Part shown: positions 16,252 to 27,100 of the stretch, in pieces | Numbering within the stretch: position 1 is the stretch's first letter | Layout: each line of letters begins with the position of its first letter | From: Saprospiraceae bacterium | GTDB taxonomy: Bacteria > Bacteroidota > Bacteroidia > Chitinophagales > Saprospiraceae | NCBI GenBank assembly: GCA_019638455.1 | Contig: JAHBTU010000002.1 | Span: 1,088,501-1,152,500, forward strand | DNA: 64,000 nt | Direction of reading: 5' to 3' | Translations under genes and position numbers: made by a program | The notes under the pieces: generated by a model | What the model was told of the DNA's origin: nothing | Database searches by the model: none | The model's input: the letters and a program-made list of their open reading frames with translations, nothing else

Positions 16252-18759
16252 TTAGAAAAAAACGGCGTTGGCAAAAAGCACCTTTCCTTGTTCCCAGAAG
16301 CTGCGGAATAGCGGATTGTCCACAAAAAGTATTACTTGCCCGCCGCCCATTTTCTGGACTGTCAGAATGGGTGTCTTGCCCAAGCGCGGCTTTACCCGGC
16401 TGCCGATGAACCCGAAAGACGGGAAGGTTTCTTCCAAGTAGATGACGGCTGTTGCTTTTTCCGGCATTTGAAATGCGTCGGCACCCGTTTTCAGCGAAAA
16501 ATAGTAGTCGGGAAGACCTAGTGCGAGCGGATGTGAGTTGTCCACTTTGGCCTTCACGATGGCTCCCGGCAGTTGGTCGCTGATGCTCTCGCGCTCGCGG
16601 GAGCGATAGGGGGTGGGCGCGGCGGTGGAGTCTTTTTTAGGCTCGTCTTTGTGTTTAAGGTCGAAGCCGTCTTTACCCAAAAATGCTTTTGCCCCGCCTT
16701 CGTAGGCAATGAGCCTGCCGCCGCTTTTTACCCAATCTTGTATGATTCTCGTTTGAGTTTCGGACAAGCCGTAGTAGCCGTGCGGCAGGATGAGGGTGTT
16801 GAAGTCGGTGAGGTTGACACGCTGGATTTTGTCCAAGGGGACTGGCGAGACGGGGTAGCCCAATTCGCGCTCGAAGAAGAACCAAGCGTGCCCGAAAGAA
16901 TTGTCGTCCACCTCGTCGCCATAGAGAAGCGCCACGGAGGGTGGGTCAATGGGTGCGAAAGCATCGGAGCCCAAGTCGCTGCCTCGCCCGGAAAAGCCCG
17001 TGAAGACGGGGTGGAGCGGCACGTTGGCGTTGGTGGCGGCGGCTTGCACGATGCTATCTAGCTCACCCGCTATGAGGCGGTTGTCGCCGCGGTTGATGAC
17101 GAACGCGCCGGCGCCGAATTGTTGGTCGCTGATGGCAAATGATTTGGTAGCCATGCGCACTTTCACGCCTTTTTGCAAAATTTCACTCAAAAACATCGCC
17201 TCGTTGAGCGAACGACGGTGCACGCACCAAGCGTAGGGCGAGGCCGCAATTTTCACCTCTGGCGCTTTGTACGGCTCAAAGGCTTTTTTGGGGTCCATAC
17301 GCTCTTTCAGCGCATAAGCCTCCAGCCCGTAGGCGAACGGCAGCGCCCAAGCTGTGATGTCGTAGGTCAAGGAGTCGGACAGGCGCGACTCTGGCTCGAA
17401 CAGCACTCCCACCAATACAGATTTGGGCTGAAAGGCGCTGATGACCACGTCTTCCGGGTTGATGGATATGCTCGTCTCTTTGCCACTGGCGTAGTCGAAA
17501 GCTTTGATGCCCGAAAAGCCGGCGCCAACCCTTCCATAGCGAATCTGGTGGCGGTCGAGGAATCGGCAGAGCGCATTCACCTTGTTGGGGTCGTTGGTCT
17601 CACGGATGACGAATGCCTTGTACTGGCTGGGCGGTTGGGCAGCCGAGCGGGTGAAGTATTCGCGGAAGTTTTCGACGATGCGGGCAGCGTTTTTGCTGCC
17701 CATTTCTATGGTAGAGAGGCTGGTGGTGAGGTGATGTTCGATGCGCTCGTGCAGGGTGAGCGTGTCGCCCAACCCATTGATGATGGCGCGACCGGCAGTG
17801 CTGTGGCCTGCCTGTTCGTAGGTCATTCCAATGGCACCGCTAAACATGGGATAGGTGTCGCCGTAGGAGGGGTAAAACAGGTCGAACGTTTCTTTGGTGA
17901 AGTAGAGCCATCCGTTTTCGTCGAAATAGCGTGCGTGGTTCTGGCCGATTTCGGTTTGAAAAGTGCGCTGCCAGGGGGTGATGTAGTCGTGCATTGGCTC
18001 GGCGGCTGGCGCGAAGTAGTAGGGGTTGTCCACATACTGCTCGTGCAGGTCAGCGTGGACGTGTGGCATCCATCGTTGATAGACGACAAGCCGTTGTTGG
18101 GTTTCCACCTGTGTGGCCCATGCCCAGTCGCGATTGAGGTCGAAATAGTAGTGATTGGTGCGGCCGCCGGGCCAGGGTTCGCGGTGTTCGCGGCTGTTGG
18201 GGTTGGCGTTTTTGAGCAGGTTGCTCGCGCCGCGATACCAGTGCGTGTAGCGGTCGTAGCCGTCGGGGTTGAGCGAGGGGTCGAGTATGACGACGGTGTT
18301 GCGCAACCAGTTCTTGGTCTCTTCGTCGGTTTGTGTGGCGAGTCGGTGTGCGAGCAGGGGGCTACATTCGGCGCCGGAGGGTTCGTTGCCGTGCACGCTC
18401 ATGCTCAGCCAGATGATGGCGACGGGGTTGGTGCGCTCGGGCCGTCCGTCGGCCAGTCCGGCGAGGCGGAGGTTGTTGAGGCGGATTTGTTCGAGTTGCG
18501 CGATGTTTTCGGGCGAGGAGAAAATGGCGATGTGGAGCGGGCGGTCTTCGTGGGTGGTGCCATATTTTTCCAAACGCATGGTGTTGGGGGCATGGGCGGC
18601 GAGGTGCTCGAAATAGGCGACCAGTTGGTGGTGTGGGGTGAATTGTTCGCCTCGTTTGTGCGTGAAAAACGCATCGGGGGCCTTGGGGGTGTTTTGGCTG
18701 AAAAGCGACGGCGCGATGGCCATCAAGGGTAGCAAGAGGAGCGAGCGGAGAGTGTTCAT
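16252..18759 (-). CDS. secreted M14 zinc carboxypeptidase
   Basis: The protein is 835 residues from the Met at 18759. The longer frame is rejected because MNTLRSLLLLPLMAIAPSLF is a clear signal peptide with a FSQN cleavage site. The M14 domain covers residues ~30-400: SVHGNEPSGAE supplies the zinc His and Glu (HxxE), and a later His is expected in HVHADLHEQ. DPSLNPDGYDRYTHWYRG is the usual substrate-binding block. The C-terminal ~400 residues contain a glutamine-amidotransferase-like region (LILPHGYYGLSETQTRIIQD, GGRLIAYEGGAKAF) common in large Bacteroidota M14 proteins. It should trim peptides in the periplasm or outside the cell. The fragment at 2-76 appears to be a paralogue. Confidence 0.92.
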   Translation of the reverse strand: MNTLRSLLLLPLMAIAPSLFSQNTPKAPDAFFTHKRGEQFTPHHQLVAYFEHLAAHAPNTMRLEKYGTTHEDRPLHIAIFSSPENIAQLEQIRLNNLRLAGLADGRPERTNPVAIIWLSMSVHGNEPSGAECSPLLAHRLATQTDEETKNWLRNTVVILDPSLNPDGYDRYTHWYRGASNLLKNANPNSREHREPWPGGRTNHYYFDLNRDWAWATQVETQQRLVVYQRWMPHVHADLHEQYVDNPYYFAPAAEPMHDYITPWQRTFQTEIGQNHARYFDENGWLYFTKETFDLFYPSYGDTYPMFSGAIGMTYEQAGHSTAGRAIINGLGDTLTLHERIEHHLTTSLSTIEMGSKNAARIVENFREYFTRSAAQPPSQYKAFVIRETNDPNKVNALCRFLDRHQIRYGRVGAGFSGIKAFDYASGKETSISINPEDVVISAFQPKSVLVGVLFEPESRLSDSLTYDITAWALPFAYGLEAYALKERMDPKKAFEPYKAPEVKIAASPYAWCVHRRSLNEAMFLSEILQKGVKVRMATKSFAISDQQFGAGAFVINRGDNRLIAGELDSIVQAAATNANVPLHPVFTGFSGRGSDLGSDAFAPIDPPSVALLYGDEVDDNSFGHAWFFFERELGYPVSPVPLDKIQRVNLTDFNTLILPHGYYGLSETQTRIIQDWVKSGGRLIAYEGGAKAFLGKDGFDLKHKDEPKKDSTAAPTPYRSRERESISDQLPGAIVKAKVDNSHPLALGLPDYYFSLKTGADAFQMPEKATAVIYLEETFPSFGFIGSRVKPRLGKTPILTVQKMGGGQVILFVDNPLFRSFWEQGKVLFANAVFF

Positions 18760-18977
18760 CCGGGAGAGTTTTGCATACAGCTTGTGATGAAAGGGGGCAA
18801 ACTTCGGTTTTTTCTGCTTAACGGAGGTGAAAGAGTATATTTTTACTATTGGAAGAGCAGGGAAAAAATGCACAATCATCTCCTCGAATGACAGCCGTCA
18901 TGTGGCATAAAAATGCCGGGGGCGACCTTTGCCACATTCAGACAACAGACTTTCAATCAACAAGCCAATCTCCCGTT

Positions 18978-19430
18978 ATGCATTATTCGACTGAAATGCT
19001 CGTCAAGCGCCAGCAAATTGTGGATGTGGTGAGCCAACTTTTTATCCAAACCGATAACCGCAACTGGCTCATGGTGGAAAAATGCTTTGCCGATGATGTT
19101 GAGTTTGACATGACCTCTTTGACTGGTGGGGAGCCGGAGACCCTCACGCCACAAGAAATTACCGCACGTTGGGAGGACGGTTTTAGCGACCTCAAAGCCA
19201 TACATCATCAGGTTGGCAATTTCGTGGTAGACCTGCACGGTGGCGATTTTGCCCATGTGTTCTGCTATGGTATTGCTTATCACTTCAAACCCGTCGAATC
19301 GGGCCGCAACACGCGGGCTTTTGTTGGCAGTTACGAATTTGATTTGGAGCGCGGCGAAGATGACCTGTGGCGCATTTCTTCTTTCTGGTTCGATTGCAAG
19401 TTCGTGGATGGCAATGCCGATTTGACATGA
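18978..19430 (+). CDS. SnoaL-like / NTF2-fold protein
   Basis: The protein is 150 residues from the ATG at 18978; the frame extends upstream but without a plausible start. The order MVEKCFADDVEFDMTSLTGG, ITARWEDGFSDLKAIHHQVG, FVGSYEFDLE and WRISSFWFDCKFVDGN is the normal helix-then-strand pattern of SnoaL_4 proteins with a conserved pair of His. Members are small ligand-binding or isomerase-like proteins; no specific substrate can be given. It is a single gene between the M14 and cytochrome genes. Confidence 0.85.
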   Translation: MHYSTEMLVKRQQIVDVVSQLFIQTDNRNWLMVEKCFADDVEFDMTSLTGGEPETLTPQEITARWEDGFSDLKAIHHQVGNFVVDLHGGDFAHVFCYGIAYHFKPVESGRNTRAFVGSYEFDLERGEDDLWRISSFWFDCKFVDGNADLT

Positions 19431-19491
19431 GCACGGTGTGCCGATTCGATGAAGTGTTGCCCGTTTTAGCTCATTTCATTGACGGCTCGTC

Positions 19492-20886
19492 TCACAGCAT
19501 CTTCAAGTATTCTATCACGGCCTTTCTTTCCTCAGCACTCAATTTGTCGCCAAACCTATGGCCGCTATTGCCGTAGCCGGGAAGGGTAGTGTCGTAGGTT
19601 TCCGTGTCTGTTTTGGAGGGTTCTGTCGTGTATTTCCAGCCGACCTTGCCTTGGTCGTAGTTGGCCTCGGTGTTTTCAAAATTTCTTTTCCAAAAAACAG
19701 GGCGTTGGGGGCTATTGAGCAAATCATCCAATGTCGGCACGGAAGCGTTGTGCAGGTATGGCGCTGTTGCCCATATACCGTCGAGCGGAGGCGCGACGTA
19801 GCCATCGTTGGGGAGGAGTTGCCCCTTGTGAACACCTTTCCCATACCAGCTGTCATTGTACCAACTGTGATATTCGGGATGCGTCTTGTAAGCCTGTGCA
19901 AGCAGCGGGTCGGTGCCGATTTTTTCCAAGCTGACCAACAGATTGGGGTAGGAGACTGAATCGCCATAAGTGCCATGACACTTGGAGCATCGTTGCTCAA
20001 AGATTTTTTTGCCTGCGGCGGCCAAATGTTGGTCAATCGGGTATGGGTACTTCGGTGGCTCAAGGGTGCGAATCCACGCCATCACATCGGGCAAATGGCT
20101 GTCAATGCGGCGTGCTTCGGCACTGTCGAGCATGGTCAGCATGCCGGAAGCAGAGGCAAGGCGGGCGAAGTCGCCCCGGCCCAAGCCATTGTAATACAGC
20201 GCATTTTTCTTCTTGGTCAGCCACCAAGCTGGCACGTCGGTCGGGACGGTTTCGAGCGGAATGTCGAATTGCGCCGAGTCGAGCCAGATGAGGTCGGCAG
20301 CGCGCCTGTGCGCGGAGAGCGCGGCAAAAATTTTGTCCGCCGGGTTTGGCCCGCGTGTTTTGGTGCGGATGTAGGGGCCAATGGACTTGGTAGCGCGGCT
20401 GGCGGGCAGATAGGCCTCCCATTCGGGTGAGTTTTCGCCAAAGGCGAGTTTCACGGCGAAGTCCGCTGCTTGAAAGCTTGCCGATGCGTCGGCTGTGTGG
20501 TCGTAGGTGTTGTTGCCCAATCCGACGACGATTTGGCCGTTCAGGCGCTCGGCATGGCAGGTGAGGCATGTAGGGGCTACTACTTTCACGCCGTTGGGCG
20601 TGGTGGCCACGTTGAACCTGAATGGGATGCCCTTCGCGTCGCCCGTGCGATCAAGGTCGCCGGCACTGTTGGCACCCGACACGCGCCGAAACACTTTTAA
20701 GGGGATTCCGCTGCTCACAAAGTCGCCGTAGAGCAGGTATTGGTAGCCAGCGGCGGGGCTGCCGTCGCGTTGGGGCGAGGGTTCGAGATAGGTAGTTCCT
20801 TCCGGTGGCTTGTCGGATTGCATGGCCGCCAACAAACCAATGGCCGCCACGAGGCCGCCAGCGATGAAGAGGGTTTTTCCTAGCAT
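19492..20886 (-). CDS. di-haem c-type cytochrome, peroxidase/DHOR-like
   Basis: The protein is 464 residues. I chose the Met at 20886 (MLGKTLFIAGGLVAAIGLLA) because it begins a signal anchor; 16 earlier residues in frame are polar. Two haem c sites are visible: APTCLTCHAERLNG at about residue 112 and RCSKCHGTYGDS at about 308. LDGIWATAPYLHNASVPTLDDLL near the C-terminus is typical of DHOR/MauG-like cytochromes and provides an axial ligand region. It should carry electrons in the periplasm. A monohaem cytochrome-type gene (21677) lies ~800 bp away on the other strand; the substrate is unknown. Confidence 0.88.
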   Translation of the reverse strand: MLGKTLFIAGGLVAAIGLLAAMQSDKPPEGTTYLEPSPQRDGSPAAGYQYLLYGDFVSSGIPLKVFRRVSGANSAGDLDRTGDAKGIPFRFNVATTPNGVKVVAPTCLTCHAERLNGQIVVGLGNNTYDHTADASASFQAADFAVKLAFGENSPEWEAYLPASRATKSIGPYIRTKTRGPNPADKIFAALSAHRRAADLIWLDSAQFDIPLETVPTDVPAWWLTKKKNALYYNGLGRGDFARLASASGMLTMLDSAEARRIDSHLPDVMAWIRTLEPPKYPYPIDQHLAAAGKKIFEQRCSKCHGTYGDSVSYPNLLVSLEKIGTDPLLAQAYKTHPEYHSWYNDSWYGKGVHKGQLLPNDGYVAPPLDGIWATAPYLHNASVPTLDDLLNSPQRPVFWKRNFENTEANYDQGKVGWKYTTEPSKTDTETYDTTLPGYGNSGHRFGDKLSAEERKAVIEYLKML

Positions 20887-20940
20887 GATTTGCGATGCTT
20901 CGCACCGTTGAGTTTTCAGCATGATTGAAGTCACCGTTCA

Positions 20941-20998
20941 TTTAAAATCAGGCACGTCAATCGCAAGCGTCTGAAAAATCTTGGCGCATCAAGGTATA
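20941..20998 (+). repeat. 58-bp dispersed repeat, copy R5
   Basis: Starts TTTAAAATCAGGCACGTCAA and ends GCATCAAGGTATATT. The TATA is 33 bp before the start codon of the gene at 21031. Confidence 0.8.
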
Positions 20999-21030
20999 TT
21001 TTTACGACGTTTGTGCAAAGTCTGGCTTTC

Positions 21031-21666
21031 ATGGAAAAAATACTCAACTCCGCCTTTGATTTTTTTGCCTACGCGCTTCCGGGCTTTTGCATTCTCGCGT
21101 CTTTTTTCATCCTCGACCCGACGCTTGTCACATCCCAAGATTTTTTGGAATTGGCGGGCCGCCTGAAAGTGGGCAGCAGTGTCGCTATTTTGGGCATGGG
21201 TTATGCCGTAGGGTTTGCCGTCACCCCACTGGGGCGAAAATTATACAAAGCAACAGAGCGCACCAAGTTTTTCGGGTGGTTGAATAAAGTGTTGGAAGGC
21301 AATCTGACTGTCAACCAAGAGAACGAGACTGGCTTACACCTGTCCAACAAGTTTGCGTTGGCACGCGAAATGGCGCCCAACAATTTCAAGCTCATCGAAT
21401 CGTGGCACGTCTATTCCGTGATGGCGCACAACATGGCTGTTGCCAGCATTGCCACGCTTTGCCTCATATTGACCAAGTTGGCGCTACAAAAACCGCCGAA
21501 CGCTGACTTTTGGTGGGCTACCGCGTTTGTGACGCTTGTCCTGATAGTGCTGTTCATCTTCAACGCAGTCAAGTTTAACACATGGTCGGTGAACGACTTG
21601 AACGGAACCTTGAAGGCCATGCGATTGCCCGAACGCGCCCAACAATTGGCCGACAAAAAAGATTGA
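21031..21666 (+). CDS. membrane protein of unknown function, four predicted helices
   Basis: The protein is 211 residues from the ATG at 21031 (MEKILNSAFDFFAYALPGFC). Hydrophobic stretches lie near residues 10-30, 48-68, 132-152 and 162-182, with a soluble loop between the second and third. The layout suggests a two-plus-two helix inner-membrane protein. I do not recognise the family. It is followed 10 bp later by the cytochrome-type gene at 21677, so the two probably form one transcript. Confidence 0.7.
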   Translation: MEKILNSAFDFFAYALPGFCILASFFILDPTLVTSQDFLELAGRLKVGSSVAILGMGYAVGFAVTPLGRKLYKATERTKFFGWLNKVLEGNLTVNQENETGLHLSNKFALAREMAPNNFKLIESWHVYSVMAHNMAVASIATLCLILTKLALQKPPNADFWWATAFVTLVLIVLFIFNAVKFNTWSVNDLNGTLKAMRLPERAQQLADKKD

Positions 21667-21676
21667 TGCCCGACTC

Positions 21677-22429
21677 ATGGTTTCATTAGGCCGCCTGCAT
21701 CTCGTGCTGTTGCACTTGCCCATCGGATTCCTGCTGCTGGCCGGGGCGCTGGTGGTGTTGTCTTTTTGGAAAAAAACGAGTGTGTATCGCCCCGCGCTTG
21801 ACTGGTCGGTTGGTTTGGGTGCGGTGGCAGCGGTGCTGGCAGCGGTTTGCGGGTGGTTGCTCGCCCAAACGGGCGGCTACGACGAGGCGCTTCTCCTGCG
21901 TCATCAATGGCTGGGGTTCGCATCGGCGGTGCTGGTGCCCTGCGCTTGGCTGCTGCGACATTCCCGTTGGTATTTTCATTCAGTGGCGGTGGCGGTTGGC
22001 GTGGTCTCGGCAGCGGGGCATTTTGGCGGCACGCTTACACACGGAGAGGGGTTTTTGTTTGAAAAAATTGAAAATACACAAGCCTCTGCTTCGGGTTTGC
22101 CCACTGTGCCTGTGGAAGAGGCGGCACCGGAAGGCTTGTTGGAGTACACTGTACACGTTCAGCCCATCATGGAGCAAAAATGCGTCGGCTGCCACAACCC
22201 CAAGAAGAAGAAGGGCGGTTTGTTGCTCGACTCGCCCGATGGCATCCTGAAAGGCGGCAAACACGGCCCGGTGCTCGTCGCCGGGAATCCTGATGCCAGC
22301 GAACTGTATCGGCGCATCACATTACCCGCCTATCACGACGAGCACATGCCGCCCAAAGGAAAGCGCCAACTCGAAAAGGGGGAAATAGAGGTGTTGGAGC
22401 GCTGGATAGCATCGGGTCTGCATTTCTGA
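21677..22429 (+). CDS. membrane protein with C-terminal c-type cytochrome domain
   Basis: The protein is 250 residues. The N-terminal ~115 residues contain four hydrophobic helices starting MVSLGRLHLVLLHLPIGFLL, which fits a DUF2231-like membrane domain with His residues that could bind haem b. The C-terminal part has VQPIMEQKCVGCHNPKKKK (CxxCH, haem c) and HMPPKGKRQLEKGEIEVLER, whose Met can be the sixth ligand. This is the Planctomycete-type cytochrome C signature also found in Bacteroidota. It is probably an envelope electron carrier. Confidence 0.85.
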   Translation: MVSLGRLHLVLLHLPIGFLLLAGALVVLSFWKKTSVYRPALDWSVGLGAVAAVLAAVCGWLLAQTGGYDEALLLRHQWLGFASAVLVPCAWLLRHSRWYFHSVAVAVGVVSAAGHFGGTLTHGEGFLFEKIENTQASASGLPTVPVEEAAPEGLLEYTVHVQPIMEQKCVGCHNPKKKKGGLLLDSPDGILKGGKHGPVLVAGNPDASELYRRITLPAYHDEHMPPKGKRQLEKGEIEVLERWIASGLHF

Positions 22430-22611
22430 CAACGTTTATCCAAATTATCGAATCGTTTCTCGAATCTTTGGCGCAGGTTTGAGCGGCTGTTTCGCATCTT
22501 CGTCAGAGAAATCTCCACATCAGACTTTTTTTCCCAAAACATTTTTTCACCGTCAATGCAAGCCCAACCACGCGCTTGAGTGGACAAGTTCATCAATCAC
22601 TATCTGAAATC

Positions 22612-23505
22612 ATGCAATTGACCATCCGCAATCTGAACAAAACCTATCCCAACGGCGTGAAGGCGCTTCAAGACGTATCGCTCGACATCCCTACTGGCAT
22701 GTACGGATTGCTCGGGCCCAACGGCGCAGGCAAAAGCACGCTCATGCGAACCCTTGCCACCCTCCAAGATGCGGACAGCGGCAGCGCGTGGCTCCAGCCC
22801 ACCGAAGGAGACACCAATGGCGCAATAGACGTGCTCAAGGAAAAGGATGCGGTGCGGCGTGCGCTCGGCTATTTGCCGCAGGAGTTTGGGGTGTATCCGC
22901 ATATCTCCGCATTTGAGATGCTCGACCATTTTGCCGTGTTGAAAGGCATTCCCGCCAGCCAGCGAAAAGAGGTGGCGAGCGCCCTGCTTCAGCGCGTCAA
23001 CCTGTGGGAGCACCGCAAAAAGTCCGTGGCCTCTTACTCCGGCGGCATGCGCCAGCGATTTGGCATTGCCCAAGCCTTGCTGGGCGACCCCAAGCTTATC
23101 ATCGTGGACGAGCCTACCGCTGGCCTCGACCCCGGCGAGCGCAACCGATTCTACAACCTCCTGTCAGAAATTGGCGAAAACGTCATTGTCATCCTTAGCA
23201 CCCACATCGTGGAGGACGTGAAGGAGCTCTGCTCCAACATGGCCATTATCAATCTCGGGCAGGTCTTGTATGCAGGCTCGCCCGATGCGGCGCTGCAATC
23301 GCTGGCCGGGAAGGTTTGGGAGAAAGCCATTCAAAAATCAGAAATAGAAAGCTATCAGCAGCAATACCGGGTCATTTCCAGCAAGCTTGTGGCAGGCAAG
23401 CCCATCATCCATGTGCTTAGCGAGACGGCTCCCGGCGATGGCTTCAAGGCGGCGAATGCCGACTTGGAGGATGTGTTTTTTGCGAAGATTCACGGCGGAG
23501 AATGA
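22612..23505 (+). CDS. ABC transporter ATP-binding protein
   Basis: The protein is 297 residues from the ATG at 22612. Walker A GPNGAGKST, signature SYSGGMRQRFGIAQALLGDP, Walker B LIIVDEPTAGLDPGE and the switch His in LSTHIVEDV are all present. The C-terminal ~80 residues (EKAIQKSEIESYQQQYRVIS) are the usual extension of ABC-2 exporters. The fused ABC-2 permease/M1 peptidase at 24110 is the likely partner, although a small lipoprotein gene on the other strand lies between them. Confidence 0.93.
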   Translation: MQLTIRNLNKTYPNGVKALQDVSLDIPTGMYGLLGPNGAGKSTLMRTLATLQDADSGSAWLQPTEGDTNGAIDVLKEKDAVRRALGYLPQEFGVYPHISAFEMLDHFAVLKGIPASQRKEVASALLQRVNLWEHRKKSVASYSGGMRQRFGIAQALLGDPKLIIVDEPTAGLDPGERNRFYNLLSEIGENVIVILSTHIVEDVKELCSNMAIINLGQVLYAGSPDAALQSLAGKVWEKAIQKSEIESYQQQYRVISSKLVAGKPIIHVLSETAPGDGFKAANADLEDVFFAKIHGGE

Positions 23506-23519
23506 GGGGGACGAGCAGG

Positions 23520-23912
23520 CTATTGTTTCTTCCCGTAATAGTGTGATTGCGTGAAATTCCCCAATACGCCAACCCAAGTTTGCAGGTACAGGCTGTCGTG
23601 GTGAAAATTGCCGCAAAAAATGCGGTAGCCCGGCAAAGAGTTGAGGTTGCAGTCGCCTGTGGCATCCACCCCAATCGTTCCTAAGTTGTCAACCTTGACC
23701 TCCTCCCCTAACAAACCGACCAGAGAGTCGCCGACCAATTTTACCTCAAGCGACACAAGCGTGGTGTCAAAAGTGTTGGCAGGCGCTACATAAGTGGCTT
23801 TCAGGCACTCGTAGGTTCCGGCGAACGATGCACGGTAATCCTCGTCTTTATTCTTACCGCAAGAGACCAACGAGATAAATAGGCAGATGAAAAACAGTAA
23901 GTATAGCCGCAT
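23520..23912 (-). CDS. small lipoprotein of unknown function
   Basis: The protein is 130 residues from the Met at 23912 (MRLYLLFFICLFISLVSCGK); an in-frame Met 13 residues earlier would give a long basic lead and is less likely. SLVSC is the lipobox, so Cys18 should be lipidated. The mature part is mostly beta-strand and contains FAGTYEC at its start and two further Cys. The fold resembles small secreted beta-sandwich lipoproteins of Bacteroidota, but no function is evident. Confidence 0.75.
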   Translation of the reverse strand: MRLYLLFFICLFISLVSCGKNKDEDYRASFAGTYECLKATYVAPANTFDTTLVSLEVKLVGDSLVGLLGEEVKVDNLGTIGVDATGDCNLNSLPGYRIFCGNFHHDSLYLQTWVGVLGNFTQSHYYGKKQ

Positions 23913-23979
23913 GACTGAATTTTTTGAAAACAAACGTTTGCCAATCCGCAAACGCTACTATTGTCACAAGTCTTCAGAT

Positions 23980-24030
23980 TAACGTGAATTTGGTGAATGA
24001 ATGCGCACGACTAACGTGAATTTGGTGAAT
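23980..24030 (+). repeat. pair of 19-bp direct repeats upstream of the ABC/M1 gene
   Basis: TAACGTGAATTTGGTGAAT occurs at 23980-23998 and again at 24012-24030, 32 bp apart (three helical turns). The position 80-130 bp before the start codon would suit a regulator-binding pair. Confidence 0.55.
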
Positions 24031-24109
24031 TGGACCACATAAATCAGCAACCAAAAACTCCGTCCGCTCAGTTTGGTCGGCGGGGCTTAACCAGAAACCT
24101 AAAATCATC

Positions 24110-27100
24110 ATGTTCAGAACCTTCTTCTCCTTCGAACTCCGCTCTTGGCTGCGCTCGCCCATGCCCTGGATTTTTATGCTCATCATCGGGTTGTTGTGCC
24201 TCTTCGGCACCATCTCCGACCAAGTGACCATCGGCGGCAGTTTCGGCAACGTGTGGAAAAACGCCCCCTTCGTGGCACAGAACTGGTATGCCGTGTTTTC
24301 GCTCATTTGCATCTTGCTGACGACGGCCTTCCTCAACTCGGCAGCCATCCGCGATTTTGAGCGGCAGACCAGCCAAATTGTATTTTCCAAACCCATCGGC
24401 AAGGCCGGCTACTACTTTGGCCACTTCTGGGGCGGAGCGTTGATGTCGCTGCTCCCGCTCATCGGCATCTCTTTGGGGATGTGGACGGGCGTGGCGCTCA
24501 ATTCGGTGTTCAACTGGCTCGAACCCAACCGCTTCGGCCCCTTCGACCTGCAAGGCCATCTCATGGGAATGCTCGTGTTTGCCATCCCCAACACCTTGTT
24601 CGTCGGAGGCATCCTCTACGCGGTGGCCATCAATACGCGCTCCACGCTGTATTCCTTCGTGGCGGCGACTGCCTTGTTGGTGGGTTACATCGTGGCTGGC
24701 AACCTGCTCAGGGATGTGGAAAATGAAAAACTGGCATCCCTGCTCGACCCCTTTGGTTTTGGCGCGTTCGGCATTGCCACCAAATACTGGACGGTGGATG
24801 AAAAGAACACGCAGGCCATGGGGCTGACGGGCGATTTGTTGCTCAACAGGATTTTATGGGTGACGGTAGGTATGCTCATCCTGTATCTCGGCTATCGTTT
24901 GTTTGATTTTTCCGAAAAAAAAGCAGGTCGAAAGCAGAAAAAACAAATGGCGGACGACCCCGACCTCACCAGCATCCGCGCGCTGGGGGCGCTGCCCAAA
25001 GTGGCGCCCGGCAAAGGGCTTGGCACCGCCCTCAGCCAGTTGTGGAGCCAGACAAAAACCGAATGGTGGGGCATCGTGCGTAGTACGGCCTTCATCCTGC
25101 TCGCGCTGTTGGGGCTGCTCAATTGCGTGCCCAACCTGTTCTATGCCAACGAAGGCTACGGAACCCACGAGCTCCCCGTCACCTACACAATGGTCAGCTA
25201 CATACGAGGCTCGTTTTACCTGTTCACCATCATCATCATGGTGTATTTCAGCGGCGCCATCATCTGGAAAGAGCGCAACAGCCGCGTGAGCGAAATCGTG
25301 GATGCCCTGCCCACCCAAAACTGGACGACGTGGCTCGGCAAATATGCGGCGGTGCTAGGCATCATGCTCGTGCTGCAATTGCTCGTCATGGCCACAGCCA
25401 TCGTCGCCCAAAAAATAATGGGCTACGAGCGTCACGACCTCTGGGTATATGTGCGCGAATTGCTGGTGATGGATATGCTGGGGTTCGCCTTCATGTTGGC
25501 GTTGGCCTTTTTGGTGCAGGCACTCTCGCCCAATATGTACCTCGGCTTTTTCCTCACCATTGCGCTCATCATCGTCAACAGTTTCGTGTGGGACACGCTG
25601 AAAATAGAGAGCAATATGCTCAAATTCGGCGGCACCCCCGATTACACCCTCTCCGATTTCTACGGCTATCAGCCATTTGGGAAAAGCCTGTTTTGGTTCA
25701 ACACCTATTGGCTTTTGTTCAGCACCTTGCTGGCATTGGCCGCCATCCTCTTCTGGCCACGCGGCAAGGAGACTTGGTGGAAAAAACGCCTCAAACTTGC
25801 CCGCCTCGAATGGCGGCAATATCGCTCGTTTGGCATCGGAGCGTTGGCCGCTTGGCTCGGCGTGGCAGGCTGGGCGTTTTACAACACCCAACTGCTCAAC
25901 AAGTATGTCAACAGCGGCCAGCAAGAGCGACAGCGCCGCGATTATGAAATCAAGTACAAACAATATGAAGGCCGCGAACAACCCCGCGTCTATGATGCCA
26001 AATACGACATAGACCTCTATCCCGAAACACGCACCATGCGGGTGAATGGGCGATTCTGGACGCGCAACATCTACGACAAACCCATAGACACTCTCTTTCT
26101 GAACACGCCTCAACACGGCACATTCGACCTGAAAAACGAGCGCCTCTCCCTGCTCCACAACGACTCGGCGCTTCACTGGCAAATATTCCGCCTCCAACCG
26201 GCACTCCAGCCCGGCGATTCCATGTTGCTCGAATTCAACCTGCGTTTTGAGCCAAAAGGCTTCGAAAACGAAATATCATGGAGCCGCATCACCCAAAACG
26301 GCACCTTCTTCGACAACACCGACATCATCCCCATATTTGGCTATCAGGCAGATGCTGAACTGTCCGACAAGAACCGCCGCAAGCATTTCAATTTGCCCGA
26401 AAAAAGCCGCCGCCCCGCTCTCAATCGCCATGATTCGCTGCACCGCCGAGAGGCTTATATCGGCATCAACAGCGATTGGGTGGAGGTAGAAACCATCATC
26501 CGCACAGCTCCCGACCAAATCGCCATCGGCCCCGGCTCACTACTCCGCGAATGGGAGGAAAATGGCCGCCGATGCTTCCACTACAAACTCGACCACGCCT
26601 CCTTCAATTTCTACTCCTTCATGAGCGCCCGCTACGAAGTGGCACGCCGCGACTGGAACGGGGTCAAACTTGAGGTGTATTACCACAAAGACCACGACTT
26701 CAATGTGGAGCGCATGCTCGGCGCGATGGAGAAATCGTTGGCCTACTACACTCAAAACTTCGGCCCCTACTACCACAAGCAATGTCGCATCATCGAGTTT
26801 CCACGCTTCTCCAGTTTCGCGCAAGCCTTCCCCGGCACCATGCCCTACTCCGAGGGCGTGGGCTTCATCCAAGATTTCAAAGACCCAGATGCCGACATTG
26901 ACATGATGTTCTATGTAGCTGCGCACGAGATTGGCCACCAATACTGGGGGCACCAAGAATGTGGCGCGCTCATGCAGGGCGGCGAGTTTTTGGTGGAAAC
27001 TTTCGCGCAGTGGAGCGCCCTCATGGTAATGGAACACGAGTATGGGCGCGACCAGATGCGCAAGTTCCTGAAGTACGAGATGGACCGCTACTTGCGCGGA

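Noticed and set aside
17173..18732. 519-codon frame on the plus strand
   Set aside because: Antisense to the M14 peptidase; Val/Gly/Glu-rich without any motif.
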